Assembly (NCBI RefSeq): GCF_014652655.1 | Contig: NZ_BMZF01000002.1 | Location: forward strand, 124,001-188,000 | Length of the DNA stretch: 64,000 nucleotides | Direction: 5' to 3' | Source: Paramylibacter ulvae | GTDB lineage: Bacteria; Pseudomonadota; Alphaproteobacteria; Rhodobacterales; Rhodobacteraceae | Shown: positions 33,397 to 41,768 of the stretch, one piece after another | How the letters are laid out: every line of letters begins with the position of its first letter | Numbering within the stretch: position 1 is the first letter of the stretch | Translations under genes and position numbers: made by a program | Notes under the pieces: generated by a model | The model's database searches: none | What the model saw: the letters and a program-made list of their open reading frames with translations, nothing else | Told to the model about the DNA's origin: nothing

Positions 33397-35286
33397 ATGT
33401 GCGGAATTGCGGGTTTTACATCGCCGCGTTCAACAAGCGAGTGTCGCAATATTTTGCAACGCATGACCGATGCCATCGCCCATCGCGGCCCCGATGGGCA
33501 GGGGCATTTTTTCACCGATACCGACAGCGAAAATTCCACCATCGCGCTTGGCCATCGCCGCTTGTCGATCATTGATCTGGCCGCGGGCGCACAACCGTTT
33601 CATATCGACGATGAACGTTATTCGATCACCTATAACGGCGAAATTTATAACTATGTCGAACTGCGCGAAGATCTGCGGATGTTGGGTGAACATTTCGAAA
33701 CCCAATCCGACACAGAGGTTTTGCTGCGGGCATTCGCCCATTGGGGTGCGGATTGTTTGAACAGGCTGCGCGGCATGTTTTCATTCGCCATTTGGGACAA
33801 ACAAAAACAAGAATTGTTTATGGCGCGTGATCCATTTGGCAAAAAACCACTGCTGTATTTTCGCACCCATCAACACATTGTCTTTGGCTCTGAATTTGCC
33901 AGCCTTGTTGAACATCCCAATTTTGAAAATAGCCTGAATGAAAACGCATTGGCGCAATATTTGATTTGGAAATATGTGCCGGGGGAAAATACGCTGGTGG
34001 ATGGGGTTGCCGAAATCCCCCCCGGTCATTTCGCCATTTGGTCCGAACGCGGATTTACCATCCACAAATATTACACCATCCCCGATCAGGAATCTTTGCG
34101 CGAAATGAACGATGATACCGTTGCCGAATTTCGCGAAGAATTGTCAGAGGCTGTGCGATTACGTCTGCGATCCGATGTACCCCTTGGTGCGTTTTTGTCA
34201 GGTGGCTTGGACAGCTCTGCACTTGTTGCATTGATGACAGAAATTTCGGGCAAACCTGTGAAAACATTTTCCATCGGGTTTGAAGACGCCGAATATTCCG
34301 AAACATGGGCCGCGCGGTTGGTGGCGGAAAAATACAATTCGGATCACCACGAATTAAACATCACCCCCGATGATTACCTGTCGCAAATCGAACCCATCAC
34401 ATGGCAACGCGGTGCGCCATTGTCCGAAATGGCGGATGTGCCGTTGCACTACCTGTCGCATTTGGCGGCAAAACACGTCAAGGTCGTGTTATCTGGCGAA
34501 GGATCGGATGAACTTTTGGCAGGCTACCCAAAATATTGGGGCGATAATTATATTCACAATTACCAACGCTTCACCCCTGCCCCGCTGGATGGTGCGATTG
34601 GGATTATCAATAAAAACTTGCCCTATAAAATGCGCCGCCTTGGCGTGATGCTTCGTGCCGCAGGGCAACGGGATTTTCTGGATCGTCAGGCATCTTGGTT
34701 TGGTCTGCTCACCCCCAAAGACGCCGCCACGCTGGCGCCTGATTTGTTTGCGAATTACCAACCTTTTGTTTGGGATGATGAACGCGACAATGGCGAATCC
34801 AATCTTTCACGGGTGTTGCGTTTTGATAAATCGGTTTGGTTGCCCGGCACATTGTTGGAACGCGGCGATCGCATGACAATGGCCGCCTCGATCGAGGGGC
34901 GCATGCCGTTTATGGATACCAAGCTGTGTGAATTTGTTGCCACCCTGCCACCACAGGCATTTTTGGATGGACGCGTGGGCAAAAATATCCTGCGCTTGGC
35001 GATGAAAGACGCGGTGCCACAGGCCGTGCTTGATCGCCCCAAGTCGGGGTTCAAAGTGCCGATTCAAAAATGGCTGCGCGGACAATTGAAAGATTACGCA
35101 CATGAATTGCTGTTTTCCAACAATTCCAAATCGGGCGCATATTATGATCGCGCGGTTTTGCACAAAATCTGGATCGAACATCAAAGCCAAAAACACAATC
35201 ACGAAAAACAGCTCTGGTCGCTGATGTCGTTGGAAATCTTCCTGCGCAAACTTGGCGATCACACAACGACAAAGGTGGCCGCATGA
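33397..35286 (+). CDS. asnB: Asparagine synthase, glutamine-hydrolysing
   Basis: 629 residues. The N-terminal class II glutaminase starts right after Met with Cys2 (CGIAGF), includes AHRGPDGQG and YNGEIYNY, and the C-terminal synthetase has the pyrophosphate loop SGGLDSS at about residues 268-274. It makes asparagine from aspartate; homologues in surface-polysaccharide clusters often amidate sugars such as uronic acids. CAGGAG precedes ATG 33397. The stop overlaps the start of the next glycosyltransferase (ATGA), so the two are coupled and the polysaccharide-amidation role is favoured by context only. Confidence 0.93.
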   Translation: MCGIAGFTSPRSTSECRNILQRMTDAIAHRGPDGQGHFFTDTDSENSTIALGHRRLSIIDLAAGAQPFHIDDERYSITYNGEIYNYVELREDLRMLGEHFETQSDTEVLLRAFAHWGADCLNRLRGMFSFAIWDKQKQELFMARDPFGKKPLLYFRTHQHIVFGSEFASLVEHPNFENSLNENALAQYLIWKYVPGENTLVDGVAEIPPGHFAIWSERGFTIHKYYTIPDQESLREMNDDTVAEFREELSEAVRLRLRSDVPLGAFLSGGLDSSALVALMTEISGKPVKTFSIGFEDAEYSETWAARLVAEKYNSDHHELNITPDDYLSQIEPITWQRGAPLSEMADVPLHYLSHLAAKHVKVVLSGEGSDELLAGYPKYWGDNYIHNYQRFTPAPLDGAIGIINKNLPYKMRRLGVMLRAAGQRDFLDRQASWFGLLTPKDAATLAPDLFANYQPFVWDDERDNGESNLSRVLRFDKSVWLPGTLLERGDRMTMAASIEGRMPFMDTKLCEFVATLPPQAFLDGRVGKNILRLAMKDAVPQAVLDRPKSGFKVPIQKWLRGQLKDYAHELLFSNNSKSGAYYDRAVLHKIWIEHQSQKHNHEKQLWSLMSLEIFLRKLGDHTTTKVAA

Positions 35287-36287
35287 CACAGAAAACCATT
35301 GGCGTTGCAATCGTCAGCTTTGCATCATCCGATGTGATCGAGGATTGTTTGAACAGCTTGCTCACATCCGATTATAACGATTTAAAAATCGTGGTCTGTG
35401 ATAATGCATCCCCAGACAACAGCCGCGCATTAATCCGCACATGGGCCGCCAATGCAGGTGTGTCATTCCAAGAGGTTGGGCAAGATACCAAGTTTAGCAA
35501 AATTGACGCCCACGTCACAATGATCAACGCCGATGTCAATCTGGGATATGCAGGCGGGGTGAACCAATGTCTTGCCTATCTGCAACAGGACCCCGATGTC
35601 GGATTGTTCTGGGTACTTAACCCCGATTGCGAGGTCGAAAGCACCACCGCCAGCGATTTTGCCGCCCATGCAGCGCGTGCCGGGGATTTTTCGCTGATGG
35701 GGTCGCGGGTGTTATACAATCGCGCGGATCGCGCCATTCAATCGGACGGTGGGCGGGTGAACCGCTGGACAGGGGTGTGTTCCAATTTGAACCAAGGCGC
35801 CAACGCAGATACCGCCATTCGCCCCCATATCGACTCGCTTGATTTCATATCGGGTGCCAATCTGGTGGCATCGCGCAAATTCATCGAAACCGTTGGATTG
35901 ATGCGCGAAGATTATTTTTTGTATTACGAAGAGGTCGATTGGGCCATGCGCCGCGGTGATCTGCCCCTCACTTGGTGTGATGGGGCCTTGGTGCATCATC
36001 ATGGCGGCACGGCCATTGGTTCGGGTGGTCACGACACGGCGGCATCTGGGTTTTCCAATTATTTCAATTTTCGAAATCGGATGTGGTTTATGGCGCGGTT
36101 CAATAAACGAGCGCTACCAATTGCTTATATCTATACATTGCTCAAAGTGGTAAAAATCAGGTTAAAGGACGGGCGCGAAAATGCGCAGGGTGCTTGGTTT
36201 GGTTTGAACAATATGTCACCCCCCAAACATATCCATGACCGCATCGCGCCAGAGGCGCGGGATCGGGCCTTTTCCAAATGGTTGTAA
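35283..36287 (+). CDS. Family-2 glycosyltransferase, WbbL/rhamnosyltransferase-like
   Basis: 334 residues. VAIVSFASSDVIEDCLNSLL and IVVCDNASPDNS are the donor-binding strands, LGYAGGVNQCL and WVLNPDCEVE the catalytic core (NPD in the DxD position), and YYEEVDWAMRR carries the general-base glutamate/aspartate. This pattern matches WbbL-type rhamnosyltransferases, which would fit the adjacent rmlCBDA operon, but acceptor and linkage are unknown. Overlaps asnB by 4 bases. The C-terminal part is basic and may bind the membrane. Confidence 0.88.
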   Translation: MTQKTIGVAIVSFASSDVIEDCLNSLLTSDYNDLKIVVCDNASPDNSRALIRTWAANAGVSFQEVGQDTKFSKIDAHVTMINADVNLGYAGGVNQCLAYLQQDPDVGLFWVLNPDCEVESTTASDFAAHAARAGDFSLMGSRVLYNRADRAIQSDGGRVNRWTGVCSNLNQGANADTAIRPHIDSLDFISGANLVASRKFIETVGLMREDYFLYYEEVDWAMRRGDLPLTWCDGALVHHHGGTAIGSGGHDTAASGFSNYFNFRNRMWFMARFNKRALPIAYIYTLLKVVKIRLKDGRENAQGAWFGLNNMSPPKHIHDRIAPEARDRAFSKWL

Positions 36288-36644
36288 GCGAATCATTTAT
36301 ACAACTGTAGGTTGAATATTATTGTCTTTTGGGATAGAAACCTGTCTAAATAGATAGGTTATTGCGCAAAGTTTCGCTTATTTCGATCCCGATTAAGACT
36401 CTAGTAACGATTTTCTGCAACTCTAAGTATAAGGTATCGTTAAAGGAATTGTGTAAATATTTTCCTATCATTTTAAGTACTTAGTACAAAATACCGGCGT
36501 AACCATAAGTAAATTGGGGAGGCGGGACGCAACGTCAGTAACAATAATACGCGAATTGTGTCTTAGTTTTGCCTTAAATATCCGCTCAAATTTGAGTGTG
36601 AACAGAACGGTAACGGTGCGATTGGCGCATCTCGGGAGATTGAA
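36288..36644. other. 357-base gap with a 22-base palindrome, no recognised gene
   Basis: AT-rich. Contains the palindrome at 36339-36360 and otherwise no frame with a ribosome binding site. The region just before the small membrane gene (36590-36640) is more G+C-rich and likely contains its promoter. Confidence 0.5.
36339..36360. repeat. 22-base palindrome
   Basis: AACCTGTCTA-AA-TAGATAGGTT is symmetric apart from one G/T pair. It lies 51 bases after the glycosyltransferase stop. It is either an operator or a terminator-like hairpin (no U tract). Confidence 0.5.
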
Positions 36645-36842
36645 ATGATACTTGCAATAATCGGCATAGGCATTCTTTTTGGCCTCACAGCAAGCGTTTC
36701 ATCACTTGTTGTTGGAATCCCGCTAATATTTGCATTTGCAATCTACATTATCGCAAGCATTTTTGGCGCAACCGCAACATGCGCTTACTTTTTCATAAAA
36801 TCTTATATCTGTCGCAATCAAACAGCAGTTACCACAGGATAA
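36645..36842 (+). CDS. Small two-helix membrane protein, unknown function
   Basis: 65 residues. GGGAG at 36634-36638 is spaced 6 bases from ATG 36645. Two hydrophobic stretches (ILAIIGIGILFGLTASVSSL and FAFAIYIIASIFGATATCAYFF) suggest a helical hairpin, followed by a basic KSYICRNQTAVTTG tail. No known family is recognised. It stands alone between the glycosyltransferase and LysE genes; a repeated GGTTTCGCAGCGA element follows. Confidence 0.55.
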   Translation: MILAIIGIGILFGLTASVSSLVVGIPLIFAFAIYIIASIFGATATCAYFFIKSYICRNQTAVTTG

Positions 36843-36859
36843 CGGGTTCTCCCCCGCTG

Positions 36860-36920
36860 GGTTTCGCAGCGATACATCTTATAAACACGCAAAAAATCAA
36901 GAGGTTTCGCAGCGAAACCT
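36860..36920. repeat. Repeated GGTTTCGCAGCGA with a hairpin
   Basis: GGTTTCGCAGCGA occurs at 36860-36872 and again at 36903-36915. The second copy is part of the inverted repeat AGGTTTC-GCAGC-GAAACCT (36902-36920). It may be a short intergenic repeat or a weak terminator for the small membrane gene. Confidence 0.5.
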
Positions 36921-37062
36921 AGTTTGGTTTATACGCCATCAGCTCCATAATCCGGCACCTGTGATGATGACATCTGCGCATTTGATAACAAAGCGCAAGA
37001 AACGGGTCGCGTGATTTCATTTGTTTTCGCTAGATAAACACCATCCAACGAAAGCATGCCCC

Positions 37063-37653
37063 ATGTTTCAAATCATCACTGCTCTGATTATTTTTCTATT
37101 CCCCCTCGCGTATAGCCCGGGACCGGGCAATATGTTTTTCGCCGCTAATGGCGCGCGGTTTGGATTTCGATCCACCATTCCTGCCAATATCGGATATCAC
37201 GTGGCAACGTGGATTGTGACCTTGGCAATTGGGCTTGGCTTTGCCCGTGCGGTGGACAGCCAACCACAGGTTTTTGGCGCGCTGAAAATTGCGGGATCGG
37301 TTTATGTTCTTTGGCTTGCATGGAAAATGTTTCGTTCGGGCGCATTGGCAGGGGATCGGGTGGCCAAGCCCGCATCATTTATTGACGGGGTGGTGTTGCT
37401 GATTTTGAACCCAAAGGCCTATGTCATCATTGCGCTGATGTTCACGCAATTTTTGGCACCCGGCGATCCGCGTGGATTCGTGGTGGTCATCGCAACGGTG
37501 TTCACCATCAATAACCTGATCGCATTTATCGTATGGATTACCATTGGCGACCAAATCGCAGCACGGTTTCGCACACCTGATACGGCGCGAAAATTGAATA
37601 TGATGTTCGGGGTGATCTTGGCGGGCGTGGCGATTTGGATGTTGTTGTCATAA
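37063..37653 (+). CDS. LysE/RhtB-family amino-acid exporter
   Basis: 196 residues from ATG 37063. The family motif YSPGPGNMFFAANGARFGFR follows the first helix, then five more hydrophobic helices (last one VILAGVAIWMLLS). Such inner-membrane proteins export amino acids or derivatives (lysine, homoserine, threonine). An upstream TTG (37021) in the same frame would add a hydrophilic, unlikely N-terminus. The 3' end overlaps the convergent LysR gene by 6 bases. The substrate is unknown. Confidence 0.88.
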   Translation: MFQIITALIIFLFPLAYSPGPGNMFFAANGARFGFRSTIPANIGYHVATWIVTLAIGLGFARAVDSQPQVFGALKIAGSVYVLWLAWKMFRSGALAGDRVAKPASFIDGVVLLILNPKAYVIIALMFTQFLAPGDPRGFVVVIATVFTINNLIAFIVWITIGDQIAARFRTPDTARKLNMMFGVILAGVAIWMLLS

Positions 37654-38535
37654 CGCCAATTGGGACGCGAGCAAATCAAACACCACGCGGATGCGTTTAC
37701 TGCTGGCCAATTCCCGGTGCGCAACCAGCCAAATGGGAAACATCAATGGGGGAAAATCAGGCAATGCACGGCCAACGCGGGGTTCAGCATCACCGATATA
37801 CCCATCCAAGACACCGATGCCCAATCCCTGTTTCACCATTTCCCACATCACCAAATAATTTTCGGTGAACAGCGGAAAATTATCAGAGGTCAGGTTCAGC
37901 CCCTGCTCATTGAGAACCCGCATGAACATGCCCGAGTTATCGATACTAATAAATTCTGCGCGTGATAAATCGGCGGGGGTTTTGGGGGTGCCAATGCGTT
38001 CCAGATATTCAGACGTCGCATACAAACGCGCGGGAACATCGCGGATTTTCTTGGCAATTAAATCGGGTTCCGCTGGGCGAAAATTACGCAATGCAATGTC
38101 TGCCTCGCGTCGTCGCAGATCGCTGGTTGTGTGGGATGCGATGATTTCAACATTGATCGCAGGATGGGATTTGCGCAGCTTGGCAATGATTGCGGGTAAC
38201 AAATGGGCTGCGTAAACATCGCTGGCGGAAATGCGCACCGTGCCCGCGATGGTTTGCGATTGTCCCGCCGCCGCCAGCGCCAATTCATTTGCCCCATCAC
38301 CCATTTTGCGCGCATGCGCCAATAAATCCAGCCCCGCATCCGTTAACGCCAAACCACGCCCCACGCGTTGAAACAGAACAACCCCCAAGTCGCGTTCCAG
38401 CGCATCCACCTGTCGCCCCAATGTGGGTTGCGCCATATTTAATGCGCGCGCGGCAGCGGAATATGATCCTTCCTCTGCGGTAACAAGAAATGCACGCGCT
38501 CGGTTCCAATCAAATGTGATATTTCGCCATTCCAT
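37648..38535 (-). CDS. LysR-family transcriptional regulator
   Basis: 295 residues from ATG 38535 (ATGs at 38541 and 38547 also possible; the long upstream frame lacks LysR character). The winged helix-turn-helix FLVTAEEGSYSAAARALNMAQPTLGRQVDALE is typical, followed by the effector domain with GTVRISASDVYAAHLLP and READIALRN. The group with WNRARAFLVTAEEGS is common in Alphaproteobacteria and usually controls a divergent oxidoreductase. Here that is the alcohol-dehydrogenase-like gene at 38628; a dyad at 38576-38591 lies between them. Confidence 0.9.
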   Translation of the reverse strand: MEWRNITFDWNRARAFLVTAEEGSYSAAARALNMAQPTLGRQVDALERDLGVVLFQRVGRGLALTDAGLDLLAHARKMGDGANELALAAAGQSQTIAGTVRISASDVYAAHLLPAIIAKLRKSHPAINVEIIASHTTSDLRRREADIALRNFRPAEPDLIAKKIRDVPARLYATSEYLERIGTPKTPADLSRAEFISIDNSGMFMRVLNEQGLNLTSDNFPLFTENYLVMWEMVKQGLGIGVLDGYIGDAEPRVGRALPDFPPLMFPIWLVAHRELASSKRIRVVFDLLASQLAL

Positions 38536-38575
38536 ACACATATGCATATCAAATCTGCGATTTTGGTCAATTTTA

Positions 38576-38591
38576 AATGCGCAATTGCATT
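38576..38591. promoter_or_regulatory. Dyad AATGC-N6-GCATT, candidate LysR operator
   Basis: AATGCGCAATTGCATT has inverted AATGC half-sites and an inner GCAATTGC palindrome (38581-38588). It lies 41 bases from the LysR start and 36 bases from the oxidoreductase start, a usual spot for a LysR site. Assignment rests on position only. Confidence 0.4.
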
Positions 38592-38627
38592 GATATAGAG
38601 CGAACAAACAAAACAGGAGTCTTGGGT

Positions 38628-39608
38628 ATGAAAGCGATTGTTTGCACCAAATACGGCGCACCAGAGGTTTTAAAACTGGTCGATATGCCAACACCGACAC
38701 CCAAATCGGGTGAGGTTCAGATTGAAATTCACGCCAGTGCGGCCACGCGTGCCGATACGATGATACGCCGCGCCGATCCGTTTTTCGCGCGTCTCGTCCT
38801 TGGGTTCTGGCGCCCAAAACGCCCAATCCCTGGCACGGCTCTTGCAGGGGTAGTGCGCAGCGTTGGCGCAGGTGTCACGCGATTTCAAATTGGTGATCAG
38901 GTTTGCGGAGAAACAGGCATGTTATTTTCCGCCTATGCCCAATATGTGGTCGTGCCAGAAACCAGCGCGATGATGCATCTGCCCGATGGATTATCCATGC
39001 AACAAGCCGCCCCAATCAGCGATGGAGCGGTAACGTCATATCATTTTTTAAAATCCGTAGGCGGTGTTGGCGCGGGTGATCGTGTGTTGATCAACGGCGC
39101 GTCTGGTGGTCTGGGTACGGCCGCGATTCAGATTGCCAAGCATCTGGGTGCGCATGTTACGGCCGTGTGCAGCGCGGATAACCACGATATGGTTTTATCG
39201 CTGGGCGCGAATGCCGTGATAGATCGTAAAACGCAGGATTTTACCAAAACCAACAATGCCTATGACCTGATATTTGACACCGTTGGCACCAGTCGCTTTG
39301 CACGCGCCAAATACGCGTTGCGTAAAGGGGGGCGATATATCTGTCCTGTGTTATCGTTAGGGCTGTTGTTGCAACAAATGCGAACATCTAAATCCGGCGG
39401 TAAACGCGCAAAGTTCGCCGCCGTTGGCATGTTGCCCCATGATCAGATCAACGAGATCTTGATGACGTTAAAGCCGTTGTTTGAAACCGGTGTGATCAAA
39501 ACTGTAATCGAAAAAACATATCCACTGGATGAAATCGTAGCGGCGCATCATCACGTGGACAGCGGGCGCAAACGGGGTAATGTGGTGATCGACATGGCGC
39601 AAGGATAA
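38628..39608 (+). CDS. MDR-superfamily NAD(P)-dependent oxidoreductase (quinone oxidoreductase-like)
   Basis: 326 residues from ATG 38628, with AGGAG at 38615-38619. It begins MKAIVCTKYGAPEVLKLVD as zinc-independent quinone oxidoreductases do; the coenzyme site is VLINGASGGLGTAAIQIAKHLGA. The structural-zinc cysteines of alcohol dehydrogenases are missing. Such enzymes reduce quinones or enones with NADPH. It is divergent from the LysR gene, its likely regulator. The substrate is unknown. Confidence 0.9.
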   Translation: MKAIVCTKYGAPEVLKLVDMPTPTPKSGEVQIEIHASAATRADTMIRRADPFFARLVLGFWRPKRPIPGTALAGVVRSVGAGVTRFQIGDQVCGETGMLFSAYAQYVVVPETSAMMHLPDGLSMQQAAPISDGAVTSYHFLKSVGGVGAGDRVLINGASGGLGTAAIQIAKHLGAHVTAVCSADNHDMVLSLGANAVIDRKTQDFTKTNNAYDLIFDTVGTSRFARAKYALRKGGRYICPVLSLGLLLQQMRTSKSGGKRAKFAAVGMLPHDQINEILMTLKPLFETGVIKTVIEKTYPLDEIVAAHHHVDSGRKRGNVVIDMAQG

Positions 39609-39690
39609 CACGGTCACACAACTGTGTTTGGCCGTATATTGCGGGGGCAAAATTGGTCTGATACCGATTGCAAAAATATCGGAGACGGAC

Positions 39691-40260
39691 ATGTCAAAAA
39701 ATACATTTTCACGGCGCAGTGCGTTGATTGCGGGGGCTGGGGCGATTGCGTCTTTGACCACACCAAATTTGGCATTGGGCGCGACGGGCGTTGATCCTGT
39801 GCGGCGCAATCTGTCGGGTTGGCGTAAACAAGATTGGCGCGATCATTTTGATACCCTTGGCATTGGCGCGATTATCGCTGATACAGGATCCCGTGCGTTA
39901 CACTACTGGAACGGCGATGCGAGCGATTATCGCGTATACCCAACTTCAATCCCAATGTCCGAAGAATTGACAAAACGCGGCTATACCGAAATTGTGCGCA
40001 AACGTGTGGGCCCCGATTGGACGCCAACGCAAAACATGTTGAAGCGCGATCCAGAATTGAAATACATGCCCCCCGGTCCAGGCAATCCGTTGGGCACACA
40101 TGCGATGTATTTGTCATGGCCCGCCTATTTAATTCACGGCACGCATGACACGCGCAAAATTGGTCGGCGTTCGTCGAGTGGCTGTATCGGTTTGTATAAC
40201 GAAAAAATTGAGGAACTGTTTGCGATCACGCCCGTGGGTACTCAGGTTTTGATTCTGTAG
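39691..40260 (+). CDS. L,D-transpeptidase (YkuD family), Tat-type signal
   Basis: 189 residues from ATG 39691, GGAG at 39681-39684. The N-terminus has a twin-arginine-like SRRSALIAGAGAIASL, so export to the periplasm is expected. The YkuD core includes YLIHGTHDTRKIGRRSSSGCIGLYNEKIEELF; the catalytic cysteine is Cys165. The residue after GCI, normally Arg, is Gly, and the preceding His of SHGC is Ser, both unusual for the family. Likely makes 3-3 crosslinks in peptidoglycan or attaches lipoproteins. A Pro-rich loop (MPPGPGNPLG) precedes the core, as in roseobacter homologues. Confidence 0.88.
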   Translation: MSKNTFSRRSALIAGAGAIASLTTPNLALGATGVDPVRRNLSGWRKQDWRDHFDTLGIGAIIADTGSRALHYWNGDASDYRVYPTSIPMSEELTKRGYTEIVRKRVGPDWTPTQNMLKRDPELKYMPPGPGNPLGTHAMYLSWPAYLIHGTHDTRKIGRRSSSGCIGLYNEKIEELFAITPVGTQVLIL

Positions 40261-40266
40261 CACCCG

Positions 40267-40683
40267 CTAGCCGATGCAAATGCCATCGGCGGTATTATTA
40301 TCGCCAAACTCGTCGATAAACAGTCGATTTTGGTTCACGTGAATGGTGAAACTACAATCTGCATTAAAACATCCAGACGGTATGGGATATGGCCCAACAG
40401 TGGCCATTGACCCCGCCGCGATGGGTGGTGTCGATAAATCCTGCGTATCGCTGTCGAATGTTACCCGCGTGATAGTGGATTGTAGCGCATCAATATTGGA
40501 TTGATTGCGCACTGTCACATACAGCCCTAAATCATCACGCTGACAAAACCCATTTGCGCCTTGTGTTCCAGCGGCGCGTTCAGGCACCAGATCAACTTGT
40601 TCCACACCAGCGCGTGGATCACAGCTTGCCACTGCAGCGATGGCAAAAAGACAAAGTACGGGTTTGACGGAATACCAAGGCAT
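40267..40683 (-). CDS. Secreted lipoprotein with CARDB-like domain, unknown function
   Basis: 138 residues from ATG 40683; AAAGGA sits 6 bases before it, too close to ATG 40689. A signal peptide ends in AVASC, a lipobox with the cysteine near residue 21. The mature part has a beta-rich, CARDB-like look (GLYVTVRNQSN, ATVGPYPIPSG, RLFIDEFGDNN) and four more cysteines, likely forming disulfides. A GTGA-N6-TCAC palindrome lies 57 bases upstream. Converges on the L,D-transpeptidase gene with 6 bases between stops. No function is known. Confidence 0.75.
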   Translation of the reverse strand: MPWYSVKPVLCLFAIAAVASCDPRAGVEQVDLVPERAAGTQGANGFCQRDDLGLYVTVRNQSNIDALQSTITRVTFDSDTQDLSTPPIAAGSMATVGPYPIPSGCFNADCSFTIHVNQNRLFIDEFGDNNTADGICIG

Positions 40684-40740
40684 GATCATTCCTTTTGTGA
40701 TTGGATGTTGATCAGCCTAGCACGGTTAACGATTGTTGTC

Positions 40741-40756
40741 TGTGACGTGGATCACT
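40741..40756. promoter_or_regulatory. CRP/FNR-like palindrome TGTGA-N6-TCACT
   Basis: TGTGACGTGGATCACT, 57 bases upstream of the minus-strand lipoprotein start. It overlaps the last codons of the upstream EamA gene, so it could serve only the lipoprotein. Confidence 0.4.
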
Positions 40757-41627
40757 TTTTCCCGCGGATCAACAGGAACACACCCGCAGCCACGATCAAG
40801 GCCGATCCAATCAGCATACGCGTATCCAATGTTTCGTTGAAAAATAGCACTCCAAAGGCGATGCCGATCAATAACCGAGAATAGCGAAACGGTGTCACGG
40901 CCGAAACCTCGCCCGTGCGCATGGCCTTCATCAAGCTGGCATAGGACATTGCCCCAACGACGATGATCGCAATGATAAACGCGCTGTTTTTCATATCTGG
41001 CATCACTGGGGCGGCATGTTCGAAAAATGCGTAAACCACCCCCGCGATGGCGAGTGCGAGAAACCCGTATATCCCCAATATCGCGGTACTCAGGCTCGCT
41101 GGGGCGGCGCGGCTGGCAAGATCCCGCCCCGCAAAGCCAATCATGCCAAACACTGCCAATAGCGACATGGGCGTAAAACTGGCTGGTGTGGGCTGCAATA
41201 TCACCAATACGCCCAACAACCCGATACAAATCGCCAACCAACGCCGCCATCCAACAGTTTCACCAAATAAAACCGCCGCCGCTGCGACCACAACAATTGG
41301 TGTTGCCTGTAAAATCACCGTGGTGGTGGACAATGGGGTGAGCGTGATTGCCAATGTGAAAAATAGGCGCCCGAAAATTTCGAAAAACATACGAATGCGC
41401 ATTGGGGTGGACAACACTGTCTTTGGGAATAATTGTTCGCCCGCGCGGTGCGCAACGGTTGCAAACACCAATGCACCGCCCAGCCCAAACATCACCAAGA
41501 TTTGCCAGACGGGCAGGGCGCTAAACGTGGCCTTGATCAACGCATCCTCGATCGCGAAACCAAACATGGCGGCAATCATCCAAAGGCTTCCGATCAGGTT
41601 TGCGTTTTGGGGGGTATTTTGGGGCAT
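40752..41627 (-). CDS. EamA/DMT-family transporter
   Basis: 291 residues from ATG 41627. Ten hydrophobic helices in two homologous halves (LIGSLWMIAAMFGFAIEDALIK and LLAVFGMIGFAGRDLASRA starts), the EamA duplicate layout; FALxLTPLSTTTVILQATPIVVVAAAAVLFGE is the usual end of the first half. Exports or imports metabolites across the inner membrane; the substrate is unknown. The last residues are basic (LLIRGKK). It lies divergent from the YHYH-domain gene. Confidence 0.88.
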   Translation of the reverse strand: MPQNTPQNANLIGSLWMIAAMFGFAIEDALIKATFSALPVWQILVMFGLGGALVFATVAHRAGEQLFPKTVLSTPMRIRMFFEIFGRLFFTLAITLTPLSTTTVILQATPIVVVAAAAVLFGETVGWRRWLAICIGLLGVLVILQPTPASFTPMSLLAVFGMIGFAGRDLASRAAPASLSTAILGIYGFLALAIAGVVYAFFEHAAPVMPDMKNSAFIIAIIVVGAMSYASLMKAMRTGEVSAVTPFRYSRLLIGIAFGVLFFNETLDTRMLIGSALIVAAGVFLLIRGKK

Positions 41628-41768
41628 TGGCGATCCGTTGTATTGAAATGCAACACTGCGCCGCACCTGGTAAAATTTTTCACCAAAGGATGATACTTTT
41701 TTGTGGAATGCAACAGAAACTGTGGCGTCGTTCGTATTGGCGTATAGAGGTTCTAAGAAAGGTTTACC

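Noticed and set aside
38536-38826. N-terminal extension of the LysR gene at 37648-38535
   Set aside because: The extra 97 residues have no LysR-like features and overlap the divergent oxidoreductase gene; the winged-helix domain begins right after ATG 38535.
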